From Phenylobacterium sp. J426 (GTDB lineage: Bacteria; Pseudomonadota; Alphaproteobacteria; Caulobacterales; Caulobacteraceae), in contig NZ_JAJOMY010000001.1 of assembly GCF_024699945.1 (NCBI RefSeq), positions 2,294,001 through 2,358,000 of the forward strand: DNA of 64,000 nucleotides, written 5' to 3'. This document shows positions 21,024 through 30,016 of the stretch, one piece after another. The first letter of the stretch is position 1, and the number at the start of each line of letters is the position of its first letter. The notes under the pieces were generated by a model. That model saw only the letters and a program-made list of their open reading frames with translations, was not told the origin of the DNA and did no database searches. Made by a program: the position numbers and the translations under genes.

Positions 21024-21362
21024 TCAGGCCTGGGCGTCGCCGTCCTTGATGATTTCCGTCATGGTCACGCCCAGGCGCTCGTCGACGATCACGACTTCGC
21101 CGCGCGCCACCAGGCGGTTGTTCACATAGATGTCGATGGCTTCGCCCACCTTGCGGTCGAGCTCGAGGACGCTGCCTTGGCCGAGCTGCAGCAGCTGGGC
21201 GACCGAGAGGGTCGAACGCCCCAGCACCGCCGAGATGCTGACCGGGACATCGAAGACCGGGGCGAGATCGCCGGCGCTCTTGTCCTCGTCGAAGCCGCCC
21301 GTGTCGGGCAGCCCGCCTTCCTCGGGACCGAACTCGTCGAGCTTCAGATCGTCTTCGGACAT
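21024..21362 (-). CDS. fliN: flagellar motor switch protein FliN
   Basis: C-ring component of 112 residues. The C-terminal SpoA (FliMN) domain is clear: VFDVPVSISAVLGRSTLSV, LLQLGQGSVLELDRKVGE, DIYVNNRLVARGEVVIVDE and LGVTMTEI. The N-terminal 35 residues are acidic and variable, as usual. The gene follows fliH by three bases and precedes flbD by 27 bases in the same operon. Confidence 0.95.
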   Translation of the reverse strand: MSEDDLKLDEFGPEEGGLPDTGGFDEDKSAGDLAPVFDVPVSISAVLGRSTLSVAQLLQLGQGSVLELDRKVGEAIDIYVNNRLVARGEVVIVDERLGVTMTEIIKDGDAQA

Positions 21363-21365
21363 GGC

Positions 21366-22010
21366 TTAGCTCTCGCTGCCGGGAATGAGGGGCTCGGCGT
21401 GCAGACCCTCGGAGGCCAGTGCGGCCTCGAGGGCTTCCGTCACCCGAAGCGCGGCCTGGGCCGGGTCGAAGGTCGCGGCGCCGTCGCCGAAGTCGAGGGT
21501 GAAGGCGTGTCGGCCGAAGCCTGGCTCGGCCTTGACGACGATCGCGCCTTCGAAGCCCACCGCACGGGCGGTGTCGTCGAGCACGCCCTGCACGGCTTCG
21601 CAGAGCTGGGGCTCGGCGGTCACGACCAGCCGGGGCTGGGCCTCGATTTCGCGGGCGAGGGCGGCCAGCGCGGCCTGCACAGGCGCTTCGGGGAAACGCT
21701 CCAGGGCCGCATCGGCGATCCCGCGCGCGCAGGCCAGCGCCAGCACGGCCGAGCCGGTGCGGTGCTCGTGCGCCACTTCCGCCAGCTTCGGCAGCGCCTG
21801 GGCGCAGGCGGCCGCGATCACGGACAAGGCCTGGGCCTGTTGGGCTGCGATGCTCGCCATCGCCTGGGCCTGGCCCTCGGCGTAGGCCTGCTGGCGCAAC
21901 TGCTCGGCCTCGTCGGCAGTGAAGGTCCGCTTCGGGCGCGGCGCCTGGAAGGCCACGCCGCCGCCGGCGTCGAACTCGGTGTCGAAGGTGAACTTCTCGA
22001 GGCTGGTCAT
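21366..22010 (-). CDS. fliH: flagellar assembly protein FliH (FlbE)
   Basis: A 214-residue protein in the place that Caulobacter fills with flbE (fliH). The N-terminus carries FQAPRPKRTFTADEAEQL and a long alanine/glutamine helix (residues 30-100), then a C-terminal globular part with LVVTAEPQLCEAVQ and a beta-hairpin, as in FliH/YscL proteins that inhibit and dock the FliI ATPase. Its ATG overlaps the fliG stop (TGATG). Identity relies on operon position and helix pattern more than on sequence. Confidence 0.86.
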   Translation of the reverse strand: MTSLEKFTFDTEFDAGGGVAFQAPRPKRTFTADEAEQLRQQAYAEGQAQAMASIAAQQAQALSVIAAACAQALPKLAEVAHEHRTGSAVLALACARGIADAALERFPEAPVQAALAALAREIEAQPRLVVTAEPQLCEAVQGVLDDTARAVGFEGAIVVKAEPGFGRHAFTLDFGDGAATFDPAQAALRVTEALEAALASEGLHAEPLIPGSES

Positions 22011-23038
22011 CAGTACACCAGCTCGTCGTCGCCGCCGGCGCCGGCCAGCATGATCTCGCCCTTGTTCGCCAGGTCCTTGGCGACCTGCACGATGGCCATC
22101 TGGGCCTGGTCGACGTCACGCAGGCGGACGGGACCCATCGTCTCCATGTCCTCGCGCATGATCTTGGCGGCGCGTTCCGACATGTTCGAGAAGAACATCT
22201 CCCGCAGCGCGTCCGAGGCGCCCTTGAGCGCGAGGGCCAGCTGGTCCTTCTCCACTGAGCGCAGCAGGGTCTGGACGCCCCCGGGATCGAGCTTCGAGAG
22301 GTCCTCAAACACGAACATCAGGGCGCGGATTCGCTCGGCCGCCTCGCGGTTGCGCTCCTCGAGGGCGGTGATGAAGCGGGCCTCGGTCTGACGGTCGAAG
22401 GCGTTGAAGATGTCCGCCATCATCTCGTGGCTGTCGCGCTTGGAGGTGCGCGCCAGATTCGACATGAACTCGGTCCGCAGCGTCTGCTCGATCTTGTCGA
22501 GGATCTCGCGCTGGACGGGCTCCATGCGCAGCATCCGCATGACGCACTCGAGCGCGAAGTCCTCGGGCAGGGCGGCCAGCACCCTCGCGGCGTGCTCGGA
22601 CTTGATCTTGGAAAGGACGACCGCGACGGTCTGCGGGTACTCGTTCTTCAGATAGTTGGCGAGCACGGCCTCGTTCACGTTGCCGAGCTTGTCCCACATG
22701 GTCCGGCCGGCGGGCCCACGGATCTCCTCCATGAGCTGGTCGACCTTGTCCTGCGGCATGATCGAAGCCAGCAGCCGCTGGGTCTGCTCGAAGGAGCCCA
22801 TGATCGCCCCAGTCGACGACATGCCCGAGACGAACTCGACCAGCAGGTCCTCGACGACGCCCGAGTGAACCGTGCCCAGGCTGGCCATGGCCTGGGAGAT
22901 CTCCTTGATCTCGTCCTCGTCCAGTTGCTGCCAGACGTGGGCGTGCTCCTCGCCGAGCGCCAACAGCACCACCGCGGCCTTCTCCGGCCCGGTCAGCTTC
23001 GAGGGATCGGCGACGCCCTTGCCTTTCATCCGGATCAT
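22010..23038 (-). CDS. fliG: flagellar motor switch protein FliG
   Basis: Rotor protein of 342 residues. The N-terminal FliF-binding domain begins with [19 protein letters not shown]. The middle domain carries [17 protein letters not shown] and the EHPQ-like surface. The C-terminal domain has [20 protein letters not shown], the torque helix region and [21 protein letters not shown]. Charged residues expected for stator contact are present. It is four bases after fliF and overlaps fliH by one base. Confidence 0.96.
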   Translation of the reverse strand: MIRMKGKGVADPSKLTGPEKAAVVLLALGEEHAHVWQQLDEDEIKEISQAMASLGTVHSGVVEDLLVEFVSGMSSTGAIMGSFEQTQRLLASIMPQDKVDQLMEEIRGPAGRTMWDKLGNVNEAVLANYLKNEYPQTVAVVLSKIKSEHAARVLAALPEDFALECVMRMLRMEPVQREILDKIEQTLRTEFMSNLARTSKRDSHEMMADIFNAFDRQTEARFITALEERNREAAERIRALMFVFEDLSKLDPGGVQTLLRSVEKDQLALALKGASDALREMFFSNMSERAAKIMREDMETMGPVRLRDVDQAQMAIVQVAKDLANKGEIMLAGAGGDDELVY

Positions 23039-23042
23039 GGCG

Positions 23043-24716
23043 TCACGTCGTCTCGTGCAGCCAAGCGCGGAGGATCGAGACCGACTCCTCCGGATGCTTC
23101 TCGACGAATTCCGAGACGCGCTTCACCGAGCTGGCCTTCACCTGGCCCTCGATGCGGGCGATGTCGATCTTGGCCTCGAGTTCGCTGTTGGCGGGACCCG
23201 GCAGGGCGAGCTGACCATCCATGCCGGCGGGGATCTGCAGCTGCTGGCCGTCAGGGGTCGTGACGATGCGCGTCACCTGCGGTCCGCCCAGCATCGCCAT
23301 CGGCGCGCCGCCACCGCCGCCGCCGCCCGTGGCGGCCTTCAACAGCGGCCGCGCGACGAACAGCAGCATCAGGATGCCGACCAGGGCCGTCACGGCGATC
23401 TCGGCGGCGCGCATGATGTCGTTCTTGTCGAAGCCCATCAGGGGATTGGCGGCCTCGACGCCGCCGGTGTCGGCAGGGGCCGGAAAACGGACGTTGATGA
23501 CGCTCACCTGGTCGCCGCGCTCCTGGTTGAAGCCGACGGCGGTGCGCACCAGCTGTTCGATCCGCTGCATCTCCTCGGCCGTGCGGGGGGTGTATTCCCC
23601 CGGCTTGCCGTCGGCGCCAGCCGCGGTGGCGCCGTCGACGGCGACCGCGACGGACAGCCGCTTCACCTGGCCGGGCTCCTGCACCTCGGTGCGCGTGGTC
23701 TTCGAGATCTCGTAGTTGGTGGTCGATTCCTGCCGGCCGCTCTGAGAGCCGGTTGCGCCACCGCCGCCCAGGGCCGCGGCGCCGGGGATGTTTGCGGCGA
23801 CGGAGGTCTGGCCGGCGCCGTCCTCCTGGTTCTCGCGGCTGTTCTCGTCGGTGGTCGATTCCGAGCGGATCACCTGTCCATCGGGATCGAAAGTTTCTTG
23901 CTGGACGGTGACGCGGGCCAGCTCCAGGTCGGCGGTGACGTTCACCCGCGCCTTGCCGGGCCCGACGATGCCCTCCACCAGGCCCTTCACCTGCTTCGCG
24001 ATCCGGCTTTCCACCTCCGACTTCCGCCCGTCGGCCTCGGCGGCCATCCCGGTCTCGCCGCCGGACAGGGTCTTGGCGTGCTGGTCGACGACGGTGACGC
24101 GGTCGGGACGCATGTTTGGCACGGCCCCGGCCACCAGATTCTGCATGGCGCGGACCTGTTCCGCCGTGGGCTCGCGGCCGCCCACGCCGATATTGACCGA
24201 CGCGGAGGGCTGCTCGGCGGCTTCCTCGAACAGCTGACGCTTGGGCAGCACCAGGTGGACGCGGGCCGAGGTGATGCCTTCCAGGCCGCGGATGGTGCGG
24301 GCCAGCTCGCCTTCGAGCGCGCGCTGGCGGTTCAACTGCTGGACGAAGTCGGTCTGGCCCAGGGAATTGGCCTCGTCGAAGATCTCGTAGCCAACGGAGC
24401 CTGCGGTGGGCAGGCCTTTCGACGACAGCATCAGCCGGGTGGAAGCGACGCGATCGCGCCCGACCATGATCGTCGAGCCGTCGCCCTTCACCTCGTACTT
24501 CACCCCCGCCTGGTCGAGGGCCTGGGTGATGGAGCCCGCTTCCTTGAGGTCGAGGTTGGAATAGAGCAGGGCCTTGGGTTCGCCGAGGTTCATGGTCAGC
24601 GCCAGGAGCACCGCCGCAACGCCGGCGCCGATGCCGAGGATCGCCGCCAGACGGCCGATCCCGAACCTCTGGATTGCCGCGAGCAACTGGTTCAACGCGG
24701 GCGTCCCTTCCCCCAA
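23043..24716 (-). CDS. fliF: flagellar MS-ring protein FliF
   Basis: MS-ring subunit of 557 residues. It has an N-terminal transmembrane segment (about 22-42), the secretin-like ring-building domains with [18 protein letters not shown] and [13 protein letters not shown], a second transmembrane segment ([16 protein letters not shown]) and a C-terminal cytoplasmic tail for FliG binding ([11 protein letters not shown]). A glycine-rich stretch at 23311-23340 follows the second segment. It is the first gene of the operon; a CtrA-type box lies at 24783-24797. Confidence 0.96.
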   Translation of the reverse strand: MGEGTPALNQLLAAIQRFGIGRLAAILGIGAGVAAVLLALTMNLGEPKALLYSNLDLKEAGSITQALDQAGVKYEVKGDGSTIMVGRDRVASTRLMLSSKGLPTAGSVGYEIFDEANSLGQTDFVQQLNRQRALEGELARTIRGLEGITSARVHLVLPKRQLFEEAAEQPSASVNIGVGGREPTAEQVRAMQNLVAGAVPNMRPDRVTVVDQHAKTLSGGETGMAAEADGRKSEVESRIAKQVKGLVEGIVGPGKARVNVTADLELARVTVQQETFDPDGQVIRSESTTDENSRENQEDGAGQTSVAANIPGAAALGGGGATGSQSGRQESTTNYEISKTTRTEVQEPGQVKRLSVAVAVDGATAAGADGKPGEYTPRTAEEMQRIEQLVRTAVGFNQERGDQVSVINVRFPAPADTGGVEAANPLMGFDKNDIMRAAEIAVTALVGILMLLFVARPLLKAATGGGGGGGAPMAMLGGPQVTRIVTTPDGQQLQIPAGMDGQLALPGPANSELEAKIDIARIEGQVKASSVKRVSEFVEKHPEESVSILRAWLHETT

Positions 24717-24782
24717 ACTCGCGGAAGGCGGCGCGGCATGCAGAACCCGCCCTCAGCTAGGCAGGATTTACCCAGTGGTTGG

Positions 24783-24797
24783 TAAACGCGGCCTTAA
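24783..24797 (-). promoter_or_regulatory. CtrA-type box upstream of fliF
   Basis: On the minus strand the sequence is TTAA-GGCCGCG-TTTA, matching TTAA-N7-TTAA at seven of eight fixed bases. It lies 67 bases upstream of the fliF start at 24716. In Caulobacter fliF is a class II flagellar gene driven by CtrA, so position and spacing both fit. The promoter start point is not determined. Confidence 0.7.
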
Positions 24798-24812
24798 GGA
24801 ACGGCCGTCGGA

Positions 24813-26975
24813 TCAGGCGCTCCAGGGGGCGAGGAGGCCCCACAGGGCCAGCACGACCGTGAACGCCAGGTAGATGGCGACGGTGATCGTGAACAAGAGC
24901 TTTCGCAGGGTGCTCCACGAGTCCACCCGCCGGCCGCCCTGCCAGACCGCCGGCAGCACGGCGAGGGTGATCAGCGTCAGCGCAGCGGCGACCAGGGCGC
25001 AGGCCGAGGCGGTGACCAGCAGCGGCCCAGGCCATTCGTAGAACACCGCGGCCTGGTCGGCGGCCCGGGCACCGAACGCACCGACCAGCCCAAACCCCGC
25101 CAGCCACAGCCCCGCCTGTATGTTCTGGGCAAGAGCCGCGCGCGCCTGGATCTGGTTCTCCCGCACGTCGCGGCGATTGCGCAGGAAGACGCCCATCAAG
25201 GTGGCCACCGCGGCGAACCCGGTCAGCGCAGCCAGCCCGCCAAGCACCACGGGGCGCATCCAGAACGCCGCGCGCTCCTTGCGGTCGGCGTTGAAGCCGT
25301 CTTGGAAACCGGTGGCGCGGCCGTTCTTCATCCGGAAGGCGATCCGCCGGTCACCGTCGGCGGCGATGAACCGGCCGTCGGAGGCCGGGCCGTCAGGAAC
25401 CCACAAGCGGGCGTCCTCGCCGGCGCCGGTCAGGAGCCGCCCTTCCGGGGTGACCCGGACGGGGACGCCCCCCATCAGCAGGCCGACGAAGCCTTCCAGC
25501 CCGCCATGAGTGCGGCGGGTGGTCATGTAGTAGCCTTCGTAATTGGAGGCGGCGTCGATCAGGTCGCGCGAACCTGCGCGCGGAAAGACAACGGGCGGGG
25601 AATAGAACTCACGCACCACCGCCTCGGCGAAGCGCCCGCTCAGCCTTTGGCCTTCCTCGCTGTTGGTGGTGATGAAGACACCCAGGTCGAGTTCCGGGAT
25701 CACCACCAGGCTGGAGTGAAACGACAGCGTCGCTCCGTCGTGGCCGTAGCCGCGGCGGCCCCCCGGCATGTCGTAGACGATGAAGCCGTGGGCCCAGCCG
25801 TTGAGGCCTGGAGCCGTCGCCTGGATCGGCTGGCGGAACGCGCGCGCCGCGGTCGGGCCATAGACGGTCACGCCGTTCCAAGACCCATTCCCCAGCAGGG
25901 CGAGCATGTAGCGCGCCATGTCGCCAGCCGTGGACGACGCCGAACCGGCCGGCGCGATCTGGCCGACGTACTCGTACGGCCGGGCCTCGTACCCGTCGCG
26001 GCCCCAGCGGTAGCCGACCGCGGTGTCGGCGCGAAGGGCCGCGGGCATCGGACTGGGCAGGCCGCGCCGCTCGGGCCGCGGCTCGCGGAAGGTGGTGCGG
26101 CTCATGCCCAATGGGCCGGTGATTTCGGTCTCGACCAGATCCTCGAAAGGTCGGCCGTTCAGGTTCGCGACGGCGAGGCCGGCCAAGCCCACGCCATAGT
26201 TCGAATAGCTGGAAAGCACGCCGGCGGCTCGAACACGCTTCGGGCGCTCCTGGCGCAGGTAGAGGTCGAGCGGGCGGACGCGTCCGGCGTCGCGTTCGAA
26301 CAGCTGGCCGAGCGCGCGGTCCTCGAAGCCCGGCGTGTGCGCCATGAGGTGGCGGAGCGTGACGTCGCGGCGGTAGCCTTCGTCCCGGATCCGAACCCGT
26401 TCCGGCAGGTAGCCGTTGATCGGTCGGTTCAGGTCCATCCGCCCCTTCTCGACCTCGTTCATCGCCAGGATCCAGGTGAAGGTCTTGGAGATGGAGCCGA
26501 TGCGGAACAGCGTCCGGTCCGGGTCGACGGGCTTGCGCGGATCCAGGTCGGCGAACCCGTAGCCCTTCTTCAGCGTCACCTGTCCACCCTGGACGACCGA
26601 GACGGCGGCGCCGGCCACATGCTCCCGAGCCATGGCCTGCGTCACCCAACCGTCGACGAAGGCCGCCAGTTCGGCGGCGGGGATCGGCTGGTTCGAGGCA
26701 AGGCGCGCGCCGCTGACAAGCGTCGGCGCCGACGGGGCGAAGGCGGGCGCGCCGGCGGTCGCGGGACCCACAGCGGCCGCGGTGCTCGCGGCCGGCGCGG
26801 GGCGGGCCTTCGCGGCAGGGCGCTGAGGCCGGACCTGGGCGTAGGGGATGGGGGCATCCGGAAGCGCGACGGCGGCGGCCGGCGGCGGAGGCTGAGCCGG
26901 CGGCTCCTGCGCCCAGGCCGGCGAGGACACCAGGACCGTGAGCACCGCCACGGCGGCTTTCAATCCGGTTCGCAT
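24813..26975 (-). CDS. serine hydrolase (beta-lactamase/PBP fold) with C-terminal membrane segments
   Basis: About 720 residues. Signal peptide MRTGLKAAVAVLTVLVSSPAWA, then a Pro/Ala-rich linker to about residue 95, then a class C beta-lactamase-type domain with SxxK as SISK, YSNYG (YxN) and HDGATLSF near the end. A lipocalin-like stretch follows, and the last 150 residues hold four transmembrane segments. The family includes D-aminopeptidases and esterases; the substrate is unknown. The start is ATG at 26975 because it begins the signal peptide; an ATG at 27002 would add nine residues. Confidence 0.82.
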   Translation of the reverse strand: MRTGLKAAVAVLTVLVSSPAWAQEPPAQPPPPAAAVALPDAPIPYAQVRPQRPAAKARPAPAASTAAAVGPATAGAPAFAPSAPTLVSGARLASNQPIPAAELAAFVDGWVTQAMAREHVAGAAVSVVQGGQVTLKKGYGFADLDPRKPVDPDRTLFRIGSISKTFTWILAMNEVEKGRMDLNRPINGYLPERVRIRDEGYRRDVTLRHLMAHTPGFEDRALGQLFERDAGRVRPLDLYLRQERPKRVRAAGVLSSYSNYGVGLAGLAVANLNGRPFEDLVETEITGPLGMSRTTFREPRPERRGLPSPMPAALRADTAVGYRWGRDGYEARPYEYVGQIAPAGSASSTAGDMARYMLALLGNGSWNGVTVYGPTAARAFRQPIQATAPGLNGWAHGFIVYDMPGGRRGYGHDGATLSFHSSLVVIPELDLGVFITTNSEEGQRLSGRFAEAVVREFYSPPVVFPRAGSRDLIDAASNYEGYYMTTRRTHGGLEGFVGLLMGGVPVRVTPEGRLLTGAGEDARLWVPDGPASDGRFIAADGDRRIAFRMKNGRATGFQDGFNADRKERAAFWMRPVVLGGLAALTGFAAVATLMGVFLRNRRDVRENQIQARAALAQNIQAGLWLAGFGLVGAFGARAADQAAVFYEWPGPLLVTASACALVAAALTLITLAVLPAVWQGGRRVDSWSTLRKLLFTITVAIYLAFTVVLALWGLLAPWSA

Positions 26976-27067
26976 CGCAACCGCCCCAAGCTCCTGCCCC
27001 ACCCGCCTCAGGTTGTAGGACCGAACATGAGTCCCTCAAAGCGGGGCCGTGGCGATCTTGCCGGGGA

Positions 27068-27814
27068 TCAGAACGCGTAGAGCGGGAGCACCGGCCGAAG
27101 CTCGGGCCCCACGAACACCTGCGGCTCGGACGGCGGACTGACCTTTTCGGCGATCTCCCGCCGCCGCACGCACTCCCGTGTCGCCGTCGCCAAGGCCTGG
27201 AAATGCGCACTCTGCCCGATGGTCGAGAGGAAGCAGTCGTCGAAATAGGGGTACTTGTCCGTTTCCCCGCAGCCGAAGGACGTGCGGTCGGGGCGCGCGG
27301 CGGTCAGCACCATGCGGTTGGGTCCGGCGAGCTGAGGCACGAAGACGCCCGAGAAGCAGGCCGACACCACGACGACGGTAGGCCGCTTTCCGCAGGTGCG
27401 ATCGAGCATCGCCGCCAGAACGCCGGGGGCGAGGATGTGCTTGTCCACCACCGCGCCCTGCGGCGTGCCGTGGGTGGTGATGTAGAACAGGCAGCCGCCG
27501 GTGGCCTTGGGTGCGAGCGCCTCGAGCGCGCCGTAAATTTGCTCGAGCTCGGCCTTGGCCGGTGCGGTGTCGCGATAGCGTTCGGGGCGGGTGGAGAACT
27601 GACGCAGGTTGCCCGGCTGGAAACCCACCCGGGTCAAGGCCTGGGCCACGTCGCGACGGGCGTTGTCGAACGCCTCGGTGGCCCCGCCGCCGGAGCCGCG
27701 CCAATCGCCGGCCACGATGACGGCTGTCCAGTCGCCGAATGCGCCCGCCCTGGCCGGCGCGCCCGAAAGCATCAGCAGCAGACCCGTGATCGCGATGATC
27801 AGGCGGGTCGGCAT
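27068..27814 (-). CDS. C13 (legumain/caspase-like) cysteine peptidase, secreted
   Basis: A 248-residue protein with a signal peptide cleaved near residue 23 (GAPARA-GAFG). The caspase-like core has the catalytic histidine in CLFYITTHGTPQ and the catalytic cysteine in VVVVSACFSGVF, the His-Gly and Ala-Cys pattern of clan CD peptidase family C13. Bacterial C13 proteins are little studied and the substrate is unknown. It lies on the same strand as the serine hydrolase, 92 bases from its start, and seven bases after the thioesterase, suggesting a shared transcript. Confidence 0.8.
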   Translation of the reverse strand: MPTRLIIAITGLLLMLSGAPARAGAFGDWTAVIVAGDWRGSGGGATEAFDNARRDVAQALTRVGFQPGNLRQFSTRPERYRDTAPAKAELEQIYGALEALAPKATGGCLFYITTHGTPQGAVVDKHILAPGVLAAMLDRTCGKRPTVVVVSACFSGVFVPQLAGPNRMVLTAARPDRTSFGCGETDKYPYFDDCFLSTIGQSAHFQALATATRECVRRREIAEKVSPPSEPQVFVGPELRPVLPLYAF

Positions 27815-27821
27815 CGCAGGC

Positions 27822-28295
27822 TTACTTCTTGTAGTTGGCGAACGGCGTCGGGATCGCCGTTCCAGTGGCCTTGGCCAACAGGCGGCCTTCGGGATCGAAG
27901 AGCTCGCCCTCGGTGAAGGCGACCTGCCGGCCCCACTTCACAACCCTGCCGACCCCGCGGATCTTGCCGGGCATGCCTGGCCGGAAGAAGCTGGTTTTCA
28001 TCTCCAGCGTCGGCGCGACCGCCGTCATGCCGGAGGCCACCATGCAGGCCACGCTCATCGCCTCGTCCAGCATGGCGCAGAGGTAGCCGCCCTGGATCTG
28101 CTTCATCGGATTGAGCAGCAGTTCGGCCTTGGCGTCGAACTCCACCTCGACCGACTTCTCGGCCTGGCTCACCGCCACCATGCGGAAGCCGAGGGTCTGG
28201 GAGCCCGTCGGCTGATTCTTCGAACGCAGGAAGCGCTGGAGGATGGCCTCGTCGGTCAGCGCTTCTGGCGCGTTGGCGGCGGCGGAATCGGCCAT
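27822..28295 (-). CDS. PaaI-type hotdog thioesterase
   Basis: A 157-residue hotdog-fold protein with the PaaI/YdiI pattern: NPMKQIQGGYLCAMLDEAMSVAC contains the family's helix with the conserved QGG and DEA, then TLEMKTSFFRPG and the closing strand. It should hydrolyse acyl- or aryl-CoA thioesters in the cytoplasm. The ATG at 28295 is five bases after the sspB stop, so the two are co-transcribed. Confidence 0.85.
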   Translation of the reverse strand: MADSAAANAPEALTDEAILQRFLRSKNQPTGSQTLGFRMVAVSQAEKSVEVEFDAKAELLLNPMKQIQGGYLCAMLDEAMSVACMVASGMTAVAPTLEMKTSFFRPGMPGKIRGVGRVVKWGRQVAFTEGELFDPEGRLLAKATGTAIPTPFANYKK

Positions 28296-28299
28296 CTGG

Positions 28300-28796
28300 C
28301 TATTTCTTCCGGAACTGATCGAGCGAGACGATCTTGGTCTCGCCTTCCCCCTCGGACGGGGGGGCGGTTCGGAAGGCGGCTCGGCCGGCGCCGAGATCGC
28401 CTTGGTGTCGGCGGGCGCGGCCGGCGGCGGCTCGAACTGGAGCAGGAATTGAACCGATGGATCGTAGAAGCGGGTCACTGCAGCGTAGGGGATGCTGAGC
28501 CGCTTGGGTTGCCCGCCGAACTGCAGCGTGACCGAGAAGAACGTCTCGCCAGGGGCCAGGTCCCAGTACTGGTGCTGCAGGACGATCGTCATCTCGTCCG
28601 GGTACTTGGACAGGAGGTCCACCGGACCCGAGACGCCGGCCGCGTCGGTCTTGAACGTGATGTAGAAGTGGTGGGCGCCGGGCAGACCACCGGGCGCGGC
28701 GGCGCGCTTCAGCGCAGCCTTGACGACACCCCGCAGCGCGTCCTGCGCCAGGGCCTCGTAATTCATCAGATCCTGGGCCGGCGGCTCCTGGGCCAT
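28300..28796 (-). CDS. sspB: ClpXP adaptor SspB, alpha-type (one frameshift)
   Basis: Adaptor of about 165 residues that binds the ssrA tag and tethers tagged proteins to ClpX. The N-terminus EDxMxYE-like DLMNYEALAQDALRGVV, the core HHFYITFKTDAAGVSGP, DEMTIVLQHQYWDL and FFSVTLQFGG are typical of Caulobacter-group SspB. The C-terminal ClpX-binding tail reads ETKIVSLDQFRKK but lies in another frame: in the G-run 28358-28364 one base is missing (or two are extra). Intact domains on both sides favour a sequence error. The gene lies directly downstream of ssrA on the same strand. Confidence 0.92.
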
Positions 28797-28979
28797 GCCA
28801 TCTCCGAACGCGGGGGAAACTCGTTGTGTCAAAGGTAACGTCCCGCGGCGCCGAAGCAAGGCGCGAGGCGGCCACACATCGCCGGAATCGTCATGATGTT
28901 GAAGGGGGGACCGACGGGGTGGGCGCCTCCGCTGGGCGGGCCCGGATAGGTGGGAGGCTTCTGTTGCCAGGCGCCTCCC

Positions 28980-29273
28980 GGGCCCCGCCTAGGGATCTGA
29001 ACCCCTAGGACTTAGGTCGGATGACTACCGAACCGCATTACGCGGCCAGGCGGACTTCCTCAGCGAAGTTATCGTTCGCATTTAGTTTAAGACCCGGAAC
29101 GGTGGGTCAGGCCGAGAGAAAGCAACGCCTTTAGACGTCTGTCGATGCTGATCGGCCCCGCACTTGCCCGGCGATAACCCGGAGGAAGATTTGGTGGAGC
29201 CGCCGGGAATCGCACCCGGGTCCAGTCCGCTTATTACGCGCGCGTTTATCCCCATAGTCGGGCGAACCCGACG
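28980..29273 (-). ncRNA. ssrA: two-piece (circularly permuted) tmRNA
   Basis: Transfer-messenger RNA that rescues stalled ribosomes. The acceptor piece comes first: a T-arm CCGGG-TGCGATT-CCCGG and CGGCTCCACCA, ending at CCA 29192-29194. An excised loop (29160-29191) follows, then the coding piece starting GGGGCCGATCAG at 29159. GGGGCCG pairs with CGGCTCC to form a seven-base acceptor stem with G3-U70, the alanine identity pair. The tag frame at 29038-29079 encodes ANDNFAEEVRLAA; with the charged alanine the tag is AANDNFAEEVRLAA. The permuted order is known in alphaproteobacteria. The 3' boundary near 28980 is approximate. Confidence 0.95.
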
Positions 29274-29279
29274 CCTTCG

Positions 29280-29307
29280 AATATAGGCGAGCTCGGGCCG
29301 GATTCAA
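29280..29307 (-). promoter_or_regulatory. ssrA promoter with GANTC site at the -35
   Basis: On the minus strand TTGAAT (29302-29307) and TATATT (29280-29285) are separated by 16 bases, a good housekeeping-sigma promoter that would start transcription near 29273. A GATTC (CcrM) site at 29301-29305 overlaps the -35 element. Confidence 0.7.
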
Positions 29308-29437
29308 AGGACCCGCCGTTCACGAAGCGCGGATCGACAGCTTCCATTCGCGAACGCGCGCCGGGCCTTCGCAGGCGGGTTGGCGGGGCGGCGACCGCGT
29401 TGGCTAGCCTTCACCATCGATTTGATGGAGCCTTTAG

Positions 29438-30016
29438 ATGCGCGAGCTCGCCTACGCTTTCCGCCCGCTGGCCAACGACCTCGGGTCAAGCCTGCTGTTC
29501 GCCCTGCTGCTGATCGTCGGTGTCGACGCGCGATCCGCGACCCTCATCGCCATCGCCTTCGGCCTCGCGCACGCGGGGCTCTGGCTGGCGCTGGGCAAGC
29601 CGGTGGCGCTTCTGCAGTGGGCCAGCCTGGCCCTGGTGCTGCTCTTCGGCACGGCGGCGCTGTTCACGGATGACCCGCGTTTCCTGATGGCGAAGCCGAC
29701 GCTCGTCTACCTCGTGATCGCCGCGGTCATGCTGAAGCGGGGCTGGATGCTGCGCTACCTGCCGCCGATCGCCGCCGGCTACGGCGAGCGGCTGATGATC
29801 GCCTTCGGCTATGTCTGGGCGGGGCTCATGCTGGTGTCCGCAGCGGCCAATCTGGCCTTCGCGCTTCGCTTCCCGGAAGCATGGCCGCTCTACAAGGCCA
29901 CCTTCCCGATCGGGTCCAAGCTGGTGCTCTTCGCCATCCAGTTCACGACCGTGCGCGCGGTGGTGCGCGCCAAGCTCATGGCCGAGGCGCGCCTGCGGGC
30001 GCTGCCGGCCGAGTGA
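29438..30016 (+). CDS. yciB: inner membrane septation protein A (YciB/IspZ family)
   Basis: A 192-residue protein with five or six transmembrane segments and the family signatures DPRFLMAKPTLVYLVIAAVML and the C-terminal WPLYKATFPIGSKLVLFAIQF. Family members affect cell envelope and septation in several bacteria; the exact role is not settled. The start is ATG at 29438. The 3' end overlaps the convergent hypothetical gene by 41 bases. Confidence 0.87.
   Translation: MRELAYAFRPLANDLGSSLLFALLLIVGVDARSATLIAIAFGLAHAGLWLALGKPVALLQWASLALVLLFGTAALFTDDPRFLMAKPTLVYLVIAAVMLKRGWMLRYLPPIAAGYGERLMIAFGYVWAGLMLVSAAANLAFALRFPEAWPLYKATFPIGSKLVLFAIQFTTVRAVVRAKLMAEARLRALPAE

Noticed and set aside
22872..24785. 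637-codon plus-strand open frame
   Set aside because: Antisense to fliF; no motif or ribosome site.
25302..27080. 592-codon plus-strand open frame
   Set aside because: Antisense to the serine hydrolase gene, whose catalytic motifs are clear.
28797..28980. A small gene between sspB and tmRNA
   Set aside because: No frame has a start with a ribosome site; the DNA is GC-rich with hairpin-forming stretches probably part of the tmRNA 3' region.
29192..29273. A stand-alone tRNA gene
   Set aside because: The T-arm and CCA belong to the acceptor piece of the permuted tmRNA; there is no anticodon arm.
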